Shown here piece by piece: positions 57,210 through 64,000 of a stretch of 64,000 nt of DNA. Location: the NCBI RefSeq assembly GCF_011064845.1, contig NZ_CP049015.1, positions 1,364,001 through 1,428,000 of the forward strand, in the 5' to 3' direction. The stretch comes from Citrobacter freundii ATCC 8090 = MTCC 1658 = NBRC 12681. GTDB lineage: Bacteria > Pseudomonadota > Gammaproteobacteria > Enterobacterales > Enterobacteriaceae. Under the pieces are notes generated by a model. It saw nothing but the letters and a program-made list of their open reading frames with translations, searched no databases and was not told where the DNA came from. How positions within the stretch are numbered: the first letter of the stretch is position 1; every line of letters begins with the position of its first letter. A program made the translations under genes and the position numbers.

Positions 57210-57788
57210 TTACGGCTGGCTATAGTGGGAAATGGTGTACTTGAGCCGGGTGTTATTTTTGCCGAGTTTTCTGGCAATATTGCTTTTGTACGCCCCGATG
57301 GTTTTTTCACTTTTTTGTGATGCCCCGGCGATTTGTGTCAGTGACCATCCTCGGGCAAGCATCATCATTACGTTAAATTCGTTAGCTGTAATTTTTGTGT
57401 GTAGTTCTTTGATACTTTGTTGTTTTTTGTTTTGCGTGATACGTGTGACGGTCTGTAATAGCTGATCAAGGCTGGTGTCTTGATCGAGAAATTGCATGTT
57501 CTTCCCGCAAACGGTTTGAAAAATGGCAAAGGTAGCTTCATCTGCCAAAACAATAATTTTGGTGACAGGTCGCAAAGCCATGTTGCGGATAATCCTGGCA
57601 TATTTTAAAAAATCTGATTTGTCAGGATTAATGATGATGCAATCCGTTTCATAAGGGAGCATTTTGACAGCAGAAAGTGTCTGGGAGGAGTAGTACGTGA
57701 TATCAATAAATAATGATGAGCCACGTAGGATTTCTCGCATGCCTAGCCAAGGGTAAATTGAGTCACCCAAAAAAATAGCTTTTGACAT
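57210..57788 (-). CDS. LuxR-type transcriptional regulator (right)
   Basis: 192 residues from the ATG at 57788 (MSKAIFLGDSIYPWLGMREI), preceded by AAGGAG. The C-terminal helix-turn-helix reads ITANEFNVMMMLARGWSLTQ and SEKTIGAYKSNIARKLGKNN. The N-terminal half is a receiver-like fold with IIINPDKSDF where a phosphoacceptor would lie, so phosphorylation is doubtful. It resembles the RcsA/BglJ/FimW class of accessory regulators, some of which pair with RcsB; that is an inference. It lies directly upstream of the autotransporter in the same orientation and is its likely regulator. Confidence 0.82.
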   Translation of the reverse strand: MSKAIFLGDSIYPWLGMREILRGSSLFIDITYYSSQTLSAVKMLPYETDCIIINPDKSDFLKYARIIRNMALRPVTKIIVLADEATFAIFQTVCGKNMQFLDQDTSLDQLLQTVTRITQNKKQQSIKELHTKITANEFNVMMMLARGWSLTQIAGASQKSEKTIGAYKSNIARKLGKNNTRLKYTISHYSQP

Positions 57789-58404
57789 AACGATCTCCTT
57801 GAAATTTTGGTGCAAGCAGTCGCCTCTTTTTTTAGGTTAAAAAAGAGTTTCTTGCGACGCGTGAAATGTTAATTAAATCTCGTATAACGTTCTGTGCTGT
57901 GAACGTATCCTTATTAATTCCAGATCAAACAGAAATTCTCTGTATTAATTAGAATCATTAACTATCCTTAAAGTGGATATTACACTTTGTTAAAATTTAA
58001 GATAAATCGTTTATTTCAGCTCTGCGTAAATGATTGATAGATTTCGCTTATGGATCGGGATAATAATAAGAAGGAGGTTTGTATAAAGGCAGTGTATTCC
58101 TAGGGTTAAAGAAAGGTATTTATATGTAATGGCTTTAATTTCAATAAGATACTCATTTTTCTTCATGGGATTAATTGAGGATAGGAGAATTCTTAATCCT
58201 GGCCAGGACGCAGGAAGTGGAAGGTTAGGAGAAGAGGGAAATATTGCCGAATTTACACCTATCGGCTAAAAATAGGATTATTCCAGATGATATTACTGCG
58301 TTAAAGCAAGTGATTAGTGTTTTATCCTTTTTTGGTCTTTTTGTGCCTAATGTTGAAATCTGGCTTGCAGGTGTCATTTTGTCTTAATGCGCTAGCGATA
58401 GCGC
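57789..58404. other. Intergenic region right of the autotransporter module
   Basis: 616 bp, AT-rich, no gene supported. An AAGGAGG sequence at 58072-58078 is not followed by an open frame. A palindrome GCGCTA-GCGA-TAGCGC (58389-58404) abuts the J-domain gene stop and may serve as its terminator. This gap marks the edge of the accessory block. Confidence 0.5.
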
Positions 58405-59580
58405 TTAGCCCGCCAACAGCTCCTGCTCAACCTGTTGCACCTGTTGTTCCAGCGTATTGCGGATTTCCGTAAGCGCCCGTTGTTGATCGGAGAAGTAGGC
58501 CTCTTTATCTGTCACGGAGGTGGCAAGCCGCCAGGCGTTCTCCGCTTCCAGTTCGGTAATCTCTTTCAGCAGCGCGTTAATGTGTTCTCTGAGCTGTTGT
58601 ATTTTGCTGCGTAAATGCTGCAAATCGTTCAATCGGTCACTCGCCATCATCGGTTCGAGGCCGCTTTGCAATTGAGTTAGTAGCGCCCGGACGGCGGCAA
58701 GATCGGCATTTTGGCGTGCCTGGTTAAGCTGCACCATCATCTGATGCGCTTTCTCTTTCAGATCATCGGCTACCACGTCCGGGTGGCAAAGACGGCTGGC
58801 CTGACGCCACAGGCGTTTTAGCTCATTACGTTCATCAGAGGAAAGCCGCTGGTCACGACTAAAACGATGCTGCGCATCCTGCTGCTGCTCCTGATATTCA
58901 TCATATTCATGGCTGGCCTCTTCCTGTGCCTGACGGGTTGCGCTGTCGTCCTGGCGAGAAAAGTCGTTTTCCAACTCACGAATCTCCGCCAGAAGGGCGG
59001 TAATCAGTTCCGTTTGTTGCTGAATACGTTGGCGTGTTTCCACCGATTCGCGCGAATCTGAATTCTGGTTCATCCAGTGCTGCTTGAGCCTTGCCAGTTG
59101 ATCAACAGCCTGGGAAATATAGTGCTGGCAGGATTGATAGTCTTTTTCCCGGCGTTTTCGCTCCGCTTCCTGTTTGCGCTGGGCGCTGGCGGCGAGCTGT
59201 TTACGCAGTTCGAGAATGCGGCTCATCAGCGGTCCAAGACGAAGGTGATACAGATCGTTGAAATCATCGAGGATTTGAATGCGCGTGTTGCGCTTATCGA
59301 TCAGGTCACGCAGCTGTGTTTCGAGCGCTTTGAGTTCCAGCTTACTGGCGGCAATGGCTGGATCCTGCCACGTAGAGACTGCCCGTTGAGATTGCAGCCA
59401 GGCCGAGATTTCACGCAGGGCATCACTAAAGCGTCGTTCTTCGATCGCCTGCACAATGGTGCCTGGCACGACGGATAACGGCTCATTTTTAAGATGCGCC
59501 ACCTGCTGGAAAATAATTTCCTCATCTTCCAGTTCAATAGCGCTTTTGACGATTTCCAGTCGTTTGATGATCTTATTCAT
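58405..59580 (-). CDS. J-domain coiled-coil protein
   Basis: 391 residues, soluble, highly charged, largely helical. A J-domain-like segment lies at about 248-300, with the HPD motif at 266-268 in RLCHPDVVADDLKEK, suggesting it can stimulate an Hsp70 ATPase (DnaK or HscA family). It is flanked by coiled coils at about 120-245 (QRKQEAERKRREKDYQ, QEEASHEYDEYQEQQ) and 310-391. No zinc finger or glycine-rich DnaJ region, so it is a class C type J protein. Function unknown; monocistronic and divergent from pheP. Also found by recollection in other Citrobacter-type genomes, which I cannot verify. Confidence 0.75.
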   Translation of the reverse strand: MNKIIKRLEIVKSAIELEDEEIIFQQVAHLKNEPLSVVPGTIVQAIEERRFSDALREISAWLQSQRAVSTWQDPAIAASKLELKALETQLRDLIDKRNTRIQILDDFNDLYHLRLGPLMSRILELRKQLAASAQRKQEAERKRREKDYQSCQHYISQAVDQLARLKQHWMNQNSDSRESVETRQRIQQQTELITALLAEIRELENDFSRQDDSATRQAQEEASHEYDEYQEQQQDAQHRFSRDQRLSSDERNELKRLWRQASRLCHPDVVADDLKEKAHQMMVQLNQARQNADLAAVRALLTQLQSGLEPMMASDRLNDLQHLRSKIQQLREHINALLKEITELEAENAWRLATSVTDKEAYFSDQQRALTEIRNTLEQQVQQVEQELLAG

Positions 59581-59826
59581 GACAGTCGTTGCCTGGCCTG
59601 ACTCAAAAACGAGTGGCTGAAGTACAACAGGTTCACCCGTTTGAAAATGTTAGAAAAACAGTAAAGCGCATTCTGTGGCCTGTCATGCCTTTTCGTCCAG
59701 AATAATTCACCGTAATTATGAACAAACGCAATGCTACAGGCACGGCAGGTCCTTATTGCGCCTTGCGACAACCAGGTTGAAATGTTAAAAGAAGCCCCTT
59801 CAATAAAAACGACACAGGGGAAGGGC

Positions 59827-61221
59827 GTGAAAAACGCGTCAACTGCATCTGACACCAGCGTGTCTGATGCCGCGTCAACAAATGAGCCGACGCTTCAACG
59901 AGGGTTGCAAAACCGCCATATTCAGTTAATTGCACTGGGCGGTGCAATTGGTACGGGCCTGTTTTTGGGCATTGGCCCGGCTATTCAGATGGCGGGACCT
60001 GCGGTGTTACTGGGTTACGGTGTGGCCGGGATCATCGCTTTTTTGATCATGCGTCAACTGGGCGAAATGGTAGTGGAAGAACCCGTTTCCGGATCCTTTG
60101 CCCACTTTGCCTATAAATACTGGGGACCGTTCGCGGGTTTTCTGTCCGGTTGGAACTACTGGGTGATGTTTGTGCTGGTCGGTATGGCGGAACTGACAGC
60201 GGCCGGGATCTATATGCAGTACTGGCTGCCCGATGTCCCGACCTGGATTTGGGCCGCGGCATTCTTCGTGATCATCAACGCCGTCAATCTGGTCAACGTA
60301 CGTCTGTATGGCGAAACGGAATTCTGGTTCGCACTGATTAAAGTGCTGGCCATTATCGGCATGATAGGTTTTGGCGTGTGGATGCTGTTTTCCGGTAACG
60401 GCGGGGAACATGCAAGCATCGATAACCTGTGGCGTTACAACGGCTTTTTTGCTACCGGCTGGAACGGATTAATTCTGTCGCTGGCAGTGATTATGTTCTC
60501 CTTTGGCGGGCTGGAGCTTATCGGGATTACCGCCGCGGAAGCGCAGGATCCGCAGAAAAGCATTCCAAAGGCGGTAAACCAGGTGGTGTACCGTATTCTG
60601 CTGTTTTACATCGGTTCTCTGGTGGTGCTGTTGGCGCTATACCCGTGGGTGGAAGTGAAATCCAACAGCAGCCCGTTTGTGATGATATTCCATAATCTTG
60701 ATAGCAACGTGGTGGCTTCTGCGCTGAACTTTGTCATCCTGGTGGCTTCGCTGTCGGTGTATAACAGTGGCGTCTACTCTAACAGTCGTATGCTATTTGG
60801 TCTCTCGGTTCAGGGGAACGCGCCGAAGTTCTTAACCCGCGTCAGCCGTCGCGGCGTACCGGTGAATTCACTGATCCTTTCCGGTGCTATTACGTCGCTG
60901 GTGGTACTGATCAACTATGTGCTGCCGCAAAAGGCCTTTAGCCTGCTGATGGCGCTGGTGGTGGCGACGCTGCTGCTGAACTGGATTATGATCTGCCTGG
61001 CACATCTGCGATTCCGGGCGGCGATGCGTCGCAAGGGACGTGACACGCAGTTTAAAGCGCTGCTGTATCCAGCAGGGAACTACCTGTGTATTGCTTTCCT
61101 TGGCATGATCCTGGTGCTGATGTGTACGATGGATGAGATGCGCCTGTCAGCTATCCTGCTGCCAGTGTGGATCATTTTCTTGTTTGTGGCCTTCAAACTG
61201 CTGCGTCGTAAGTCCCGCTAA
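59827..61221 (+). CDS. pheP: Phenylalanine-specific permease PheP
   Basis: APC-family amino acid/proton symporter of the inner membrane. A GTG at 59827 begins VKNASTASDT, matching the E. coli N-terminus, and is preceded by AGGGGAAGG; it gives 464 residues. An upstream in-frame ATG at 59731 would add an unrelated tail. Twelve transmembrane segments; the conserved substrate-binding loop LIALGGAIGTGLFLGIGPAI is in helix 1 and FSFGGLELIGITAAEAQDP in helix 6. In E. coli it lies next to cusA; here they are 18 kb apart. Confidence 0.96.
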   Translation: MKNASTASDTSVSDAASTNEPTLQRGLQNRHIQLIALGGAIGTGLFLGIGPAIQMAGPAVLLGYGVAGIIAFLIMRQLGEMVVEEPVSGSFAHFAYKYWGPFAGFLSGWNYWVMFVLVGMAELTAAGIYMQYWLPDVPTWIWAAAFFVIINAVNLVNVRLYGETEFWFALIKVLAIIGMIGFGVWMLFSGNGGEHASIDNLWRYNGFFATGWNGLILSLAVIMFSFGGLELIGITAAEAQDPQKSIPKAVNQVVYRILLFYIGSLVVLLALYPWVEVKSNSSPFVMIFHNLDSNVVASALNFVILVASLSVYNSGVYSNSRMLFGLSVQGNAPKFLTRVSRRGVPVNSLILSGAITSLVVLINYVLPQKAFSLLMALVVATLLLNWIMICLAHLRFRAAMRRKGRDTQFKALLYPAGNYLCIAFLGMILVLMCTMDEMRLSAILLPVWIIFLFVAFKLLRRKSR

Positions 61222-61243
61222 GTTTCTACCTATCTTGTTGCTA

Positions 61244-61270
61244 CCGATCCCATCGTCAGGATGGGATCGG
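61244..61270 (+). terminator. Perfect hairpin downstream of pheP
   Basis: CCGATCCCATC (61244-61254), loop GTCAG, GATGGGATCGG (61260-61270): an 11-bp perfect stem 22 nt after the pheP stop. No T-run follows, so termination may be weak or serve transcript stability. Confidence 0.55.
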
Positions 61271-61336
61271 ATCCTCCCTCAACGTTTATCGTGACCGTTC
61301 TCGCAATTTTGCTTTTGCTGACAGGATCTTTATTTT

Positions 61337-61380
61337 GTAATCGATTACTTTTCTATTGAATCTATTTTGTAATCGATTAC
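61337..61380 (+). promoter_or_regulatory. Paired LacI/GalR-type operators
   Basis: Two identical palindromes, GTAATCGATTAC, at 61337-61348 and 61369-61380, each within TTTTGTAATCGATTACTTTT. Centres are 32 bp apart, close to three helical turns. The symmetric half-site with a central CG is typical of LacI/GalR-family repressors. They lie 21 bp before the transporter start. Confidence 0.8.
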
Positions 61381-61400
61381 TTTTTAAGGGTGGGGCAAAA

Positions 61401-62642
61401 ATGGTGTCAACAACCGAAAGTAGTGGAAAACAGAGCGTACAGTACCGGCTGCTGGTGCCCCGGCTGTCGCTAATGATGTTCTTACAGTTCTTTATCTGGG
61501 GAAGTTGGTCCGTCACGCTGGGGCTGGTGATGAGCCAGCACAACATGTCACTATTGATTGGGGATGCGTTTTCAGCCGGGCCCATTGCTTCTATTCTGTC
61601 GCCGTTCGTCTTAGGGATGCTGGTAGATCGCTTCTTTGCCTCGCAAAAGGTGATGGCAGTGATGCACCTTGCTGGTGCGGCAATCCTGTGGTTTGTTCCG
61701 CAGGCATTGGTGGCGCAAAACGGCGCGCTGTTGATTGGTCTGCTGTTTGGCTACACGTTGTGCTATATGCCAACTCTGGCGCTTACTAACAACATTGCTT
61801 TTCATAGCCTGTCGGATAAGGACAAAACCTTCCCGGTGGTGCGGGTGTTTGGCACCATTGGCTGGATTGTTGCGGGGATCTTTATCGGTGTAACCGGAAT
61901 TTCAGACACCACCGGCATCTTTACGCTGGCGGCGATTATCTCTGTGATTCTGGCACTCTACAGCCTGACGCTGCCCAACACACCAGCACCGGCGAAAGGA
62001 CTGCCGGTAAAAGTTCGCGATCTGTTTTGTGCGGATGCTTTCGCCTTACTCAAGGTTCGTCACTTTTTTGTTTTCTCACTCTGCGCGACGCTCATCTCTG
62101 TGCCGTTGGGAACCTATTACGCATATACCGCGTCGTTTCTTGCTGATGCGGGCGTTGGCGACGTCAGTACGGCGATGTCATTTGGTCAGATGTCTGAAAT
62201 TTTCTTCATGCTGGTAATCCCTTTCCTGTTCAGACGCCTGGGCGTGAAATACATGCTGTTAATCGGGATGTGCGCCTGGTTCGTGCGTTATGCCTTCTTT
62301 GCCCTCGGCATCAGCGAAGAGGGCAGATTCCTGCTGTATCTCGGCATTCTGCTGCACGGCGTGTGTTACGACTTCTTCTTCGTGGTCGGCTTTATTTACA
62401 CCGATCGTATCGCCGGGGAAAAAGTAAAAGGTCAGGCGCAAAGCATGATCGTCATGTTTACCTATGGGATCGGGATGCTGCTGGGCTCGCAAATTTCAGG
62501 CGCACTTTACAACCGGCTGGTGGCGGGGCAAACCGTGCCTCAGGCATGGACCACATTCTGGTGGATCCCGGCAGTAGCTGCCGCAGTCATTGCCGTGATT
62601 TTCCTTTTCTCTTTCAAGTATGACGATAAAGAGCAGGCGTAA
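61401..62642 (+). CDS. NHS-family nucleoside/sugar proton symporter
   Basis: 413 residues from the ATG at 61401 (MVSTTESSGKQSV), preceded by AAGGGTGGGG. Twelve transmembrane segments; MFLQFFIWGSWSVTLG near residue 25 and GVCYDFFFVVGFIYTDRIAG near 335 mark the NupG/XapB/YegT (nucleoside:H+ symporter) branch of the major facilitator superfamily. Substrate unknown: with the isomerase and oxidoreductase downstream, a sugar or glycoside is more likely than a nucleoside. First gene of a putative operon. Confidence 0.82.
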   Translation: MVSTTESSGKQSVQYRLLVPRLSLMMFLQFFIWGSWSVTLGLVMSQHNMSLLIGDAFSAGPIASILSPFVLGMLVDRFFASQKVMAVMHLAGAAILWFVPQALVAQNGALLIGLLFGYTLCYMPTLALTNNIAFHSLSDKDKTFPVVRVFGTIGWIVAGIFIGVTGISDTTGIFTLAAIISVILALYSLTLPNTPAPAKGLPVKVRDLFCADAFALLKVRHFFVFSLCATLISVPLGTYYAYTASFLADAGVGDVSTAMSFGQMSEIFFMLVIPFLFRRLGVKYMLLIGMCAWFVRYAFFALGISEEGRFLLYLGILLHGVCYDFFFVVGFIYTDRIAGEKVKGQAQSMIVMFTYGIGMLLGSQISGALYNRLVAGQTVPQAWTTFWWIPAVAAAVIAVIFLFSFKYDDKEQA

Positions 62643-62657
62643 TTTTTAGGAGGGGTT

Positions 62658-63686
62658 ATGAAAACCATCAAAGGGCCTGGCATTTTTCTGGCGCAATTTA
62701 TCGGGGAACGCCCGCCATTTAACACCCTGGAAGGCGTGGCAAAATGGGCAGCGGAGCTGGGCTATAAGGCATTACAAGTCCCGTGTAATCACAAGTCGCT
62801 GTTTGATGTCGAACAAGCTGCTGTAAGTCAGGCCTATTGTGATGATATTCGCGGGATGCTGGCCGGGCATGGGTTAGTGATTAGCGAATTATCGACCCAT
62901 CTTGAAGGTCAACTGGTTGCAGTCCATCCGGCTTATGATGACGCTTTTGACGGATTTGCTCCGCCATCTGTACGCGCTAATCCGCAGGCCAGACAGGCGT
63001 GGGCCATCGAAACCTTACACCAGGCCGCTGCGGCTTCGCAAAGACTGGGGCTGACTGCGCATGCCACGTTTTCAGGTTCGCTCGCCTGGCCTTTCTTTTA
63101 TCCATGGCCACCGCATAATCGTCAGCGTTTTGAAGAGGCCTTTCTGGAGCTGGCGCGGCGCTGGAGACCGATTCTCGATCGCTTTGATCATCATGGGGTG
63201 GATGTTTGCTTTGAGATCCATCCCGGCGAAGATCTGCACGATGGCGTGACGTTTGAGCGTTTTCTGGCGCTGGTTGATAATCATCCTCGCTGCAACATTC
63301 TCTATGATCCTAGCCATCTGTTATTGCAGCAGATGAATTATCTTGGATTTATCGATGTTTACCATTCCCGCATTAAAGCGTTTCACGTCAAGGACGCTGA
63401 GTACCACGCCAGTAGCCGTAGCGGTGCCTATGGCGGTTACCAGCCGTGGCTCGATCGTGCCGGGCGTTTCCGTTCCCTGGGGGACGGGCAGGTCGATTTC
63501 AAAACGATCTTCAGCAAGCTCACACAATATGATTTCCCTGGCTGGGCGGTGCTGGAATGGGAGTGTTGCCTGAAAGACGCGCAAACCGGGGCGCGTGAGG
63601 GGAGTGATTTTATACGCCGCCATATTATTCCGGTTTCTGCACGCGCATTTGATGATTTCGCCGCTGGCGATGAGGTACGCAAATGA
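62658..63686 (+). CDS. Sugar phosphate isomerase/epimerase family TIM-barrel protein
   Basis: 342 residues with the xylose isomerase-like TIM-barrel pattern: FNTLEGVAKWAAELGYKALQ near residue 20, SELSTHLEGQ near 77, VDVCFEIHPGEDLHDG near 178 with a metal-ligand glutamate and histidine, CNILYDPSHLLLQQMN near 212, and IKAFHVKDAEYH near 238. Such proteins act with Gfo/Idh/MocA dehydrogenases in catabolism of inositol-like or oxidised sugars. AGGAGG precedes the ATG and the stop overlaps the next gene (ATGA). Confidence 0.8.
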   Translation: MKTIKGPGIFLAQFIGERPPFNTLEGVAKWAAELGYKALQVPCNHKSLFDVEQAAVSQAYCDDIRGMLAGHGLVISELSTHLEGQLVAVHPAYDDAFDGFAPPSVRANPQARQAWAIETLHQAAAASQRLGLTAHATFSGSLAWPFFYPWPPHNRQRFEEAFLELARRWRPILDRFDHHGVDVCFEIHPGEDLHDGVTFERFLALVDNHPRCNILYDPSHLLLQQMNYLGFIDVYHSRIKAFHVKDAEYHASSRSGAYGGYQPWLDRAGRFRSLGDGQVDFKTIFSKLTQYDFPGWAVLEWECCLKDAQTGAREGSDFIRRHIIPVSARAFDDFAAGDEVRK

Positions 63687-64000
63687 TACAGGTTGGCATT
63701 ATTGGTAGCGGATTTATTGGACCTGCACATATTGAGGCATTGCGTCGACTCGGCGGTGTGAACGTGGTGGCGCTCTGTGATAGCTCGCTGGCGGTTGCCC
63801 AGGAACGTGCAGATGCTCTTCATATTCCTCATGCGTATGGCAGCGTTGAGGCGCTGCTGGCGCATCCCGGACTGCAGGTAGTGCATAACTGTACGCCGAA
63901 TTATCTGCATGCCGACATCAATCGGCAGATTTTACGCGCGGGCCTGCATGTGTTTTCAGAAAAGCCGCTGTGTATGACGCCGGATGAGGCTCGTGAACTG
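63683..64000 (+). CDS. Gfo/Idh/MocA-family oxidoreductase (truncated by window end)
   Basis: The first 106 codons of an NAD(P)-dependent oxidoreductase. The nucleotide-binding GSGFIGPAHIEAL lies near residue 8, VVHNCTPNYLHAD near 67, and the family signature EKPLCMTPDEA near 92. Typical full length would be about 350-400 residues, so most lies beyond the window. Start overlaps the isomerase stop, implying coupled expression. Probably oxidises the sugar or polyol handled by the upstream gene products; substrate unknown. Confidence 0.85.
   Translation, partial: MIQVGIIGSGFIGPAHIEALRRLGGVNVVALCDSSLAVAQERADALHIPHAYGSVEALLAHPGLQVVHNCTPNYLHADINRQILRAGLHVFSEKPLCMTPDEAREL

Overview
The window is a 64 kb chromosomal segment of an enterobacterium, most likely Citrobacter or a close relative. 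The left part keeps the Escherichia coli/Salmonella order purK-purE, lpxH-ppiB, cysS, ybcI, ybcJ, folD. It is followed by a Salmonella-type fim cluster (fimAICDHF with fimZ, fimY and fimW) that ends at the tRNA-Arg(UCU) gene argU/fimU. The genus is inferred from family-level recognition of the proteins; no search was possible. ERIC and REP repeats fit the same group.

Layout: 0-6.5 kb is housekeeping (purine synthesis, lipid A hydrolase, prolyl isomerase, Cys-tRNA synthetase, folate enzyme). 7-16.4 kb is type 1 fimbriae, three regulators and argU. 16.4-25.4 kb is the TMAO respiration locus torS / torT / torR / torCAD, with its tor boxes. 25.9-30.4 kb holds a UspF-like stress protein and a second TMAO/S-oxide respiratory pair, torYZ, behind a perfect FNR box. 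30.5-31.9 kb has a metallo-beta-lactamase-fold protein and an unrecognised secreted protein. 32.3-41.3 kb is a complete Cu(I)/Ag(I) efflux locus (SilE-like protein, cusSR, cusCFBA), with a CusR box in the cusR-cusC gap.

41.4-44.8 kb is the reactive-chlorine locus rclR-rclABC. 45.4-57.8 kb is the most distinctive block: a PilZ (c-di-GMP receptor) protein, a LuxR-type regulator and a stand-alone EAL phosphodiesterase on the + strand, facing a 3112-residue autotransporter adhesin and a second LuxR-type regulator on the - strand. A J-domain coiled-coil protein (58.4-59.6 kb) and pheP follow. The right edge is a putative sugar or nucleoside uptake and catabolism operon (NHS-family transporter, TIM-barrel isomerase, partial Gfo/Idh/MocA oxidoreductase) behind two identical LacI-type palindromes.

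In E. coli K-12 cusA is followed directly by pheP, so the roughly 18 kb from rclR to the J-domain gene reads as an accessory insertion between them. Likewise, the tor genes and following genes occupy the interval between argU and cus that in K-12 carries the DLP12 prophage and nfrAB.

Themes: anaerobic respiration on TMAO/S-oxides, copper/silver and hypochlorite defence side by side, and two surface-adhesion systems. One of these sits with what looks like a self-contained c-di-GMP control module. No CRISPR array, transposase or integrase was seen.
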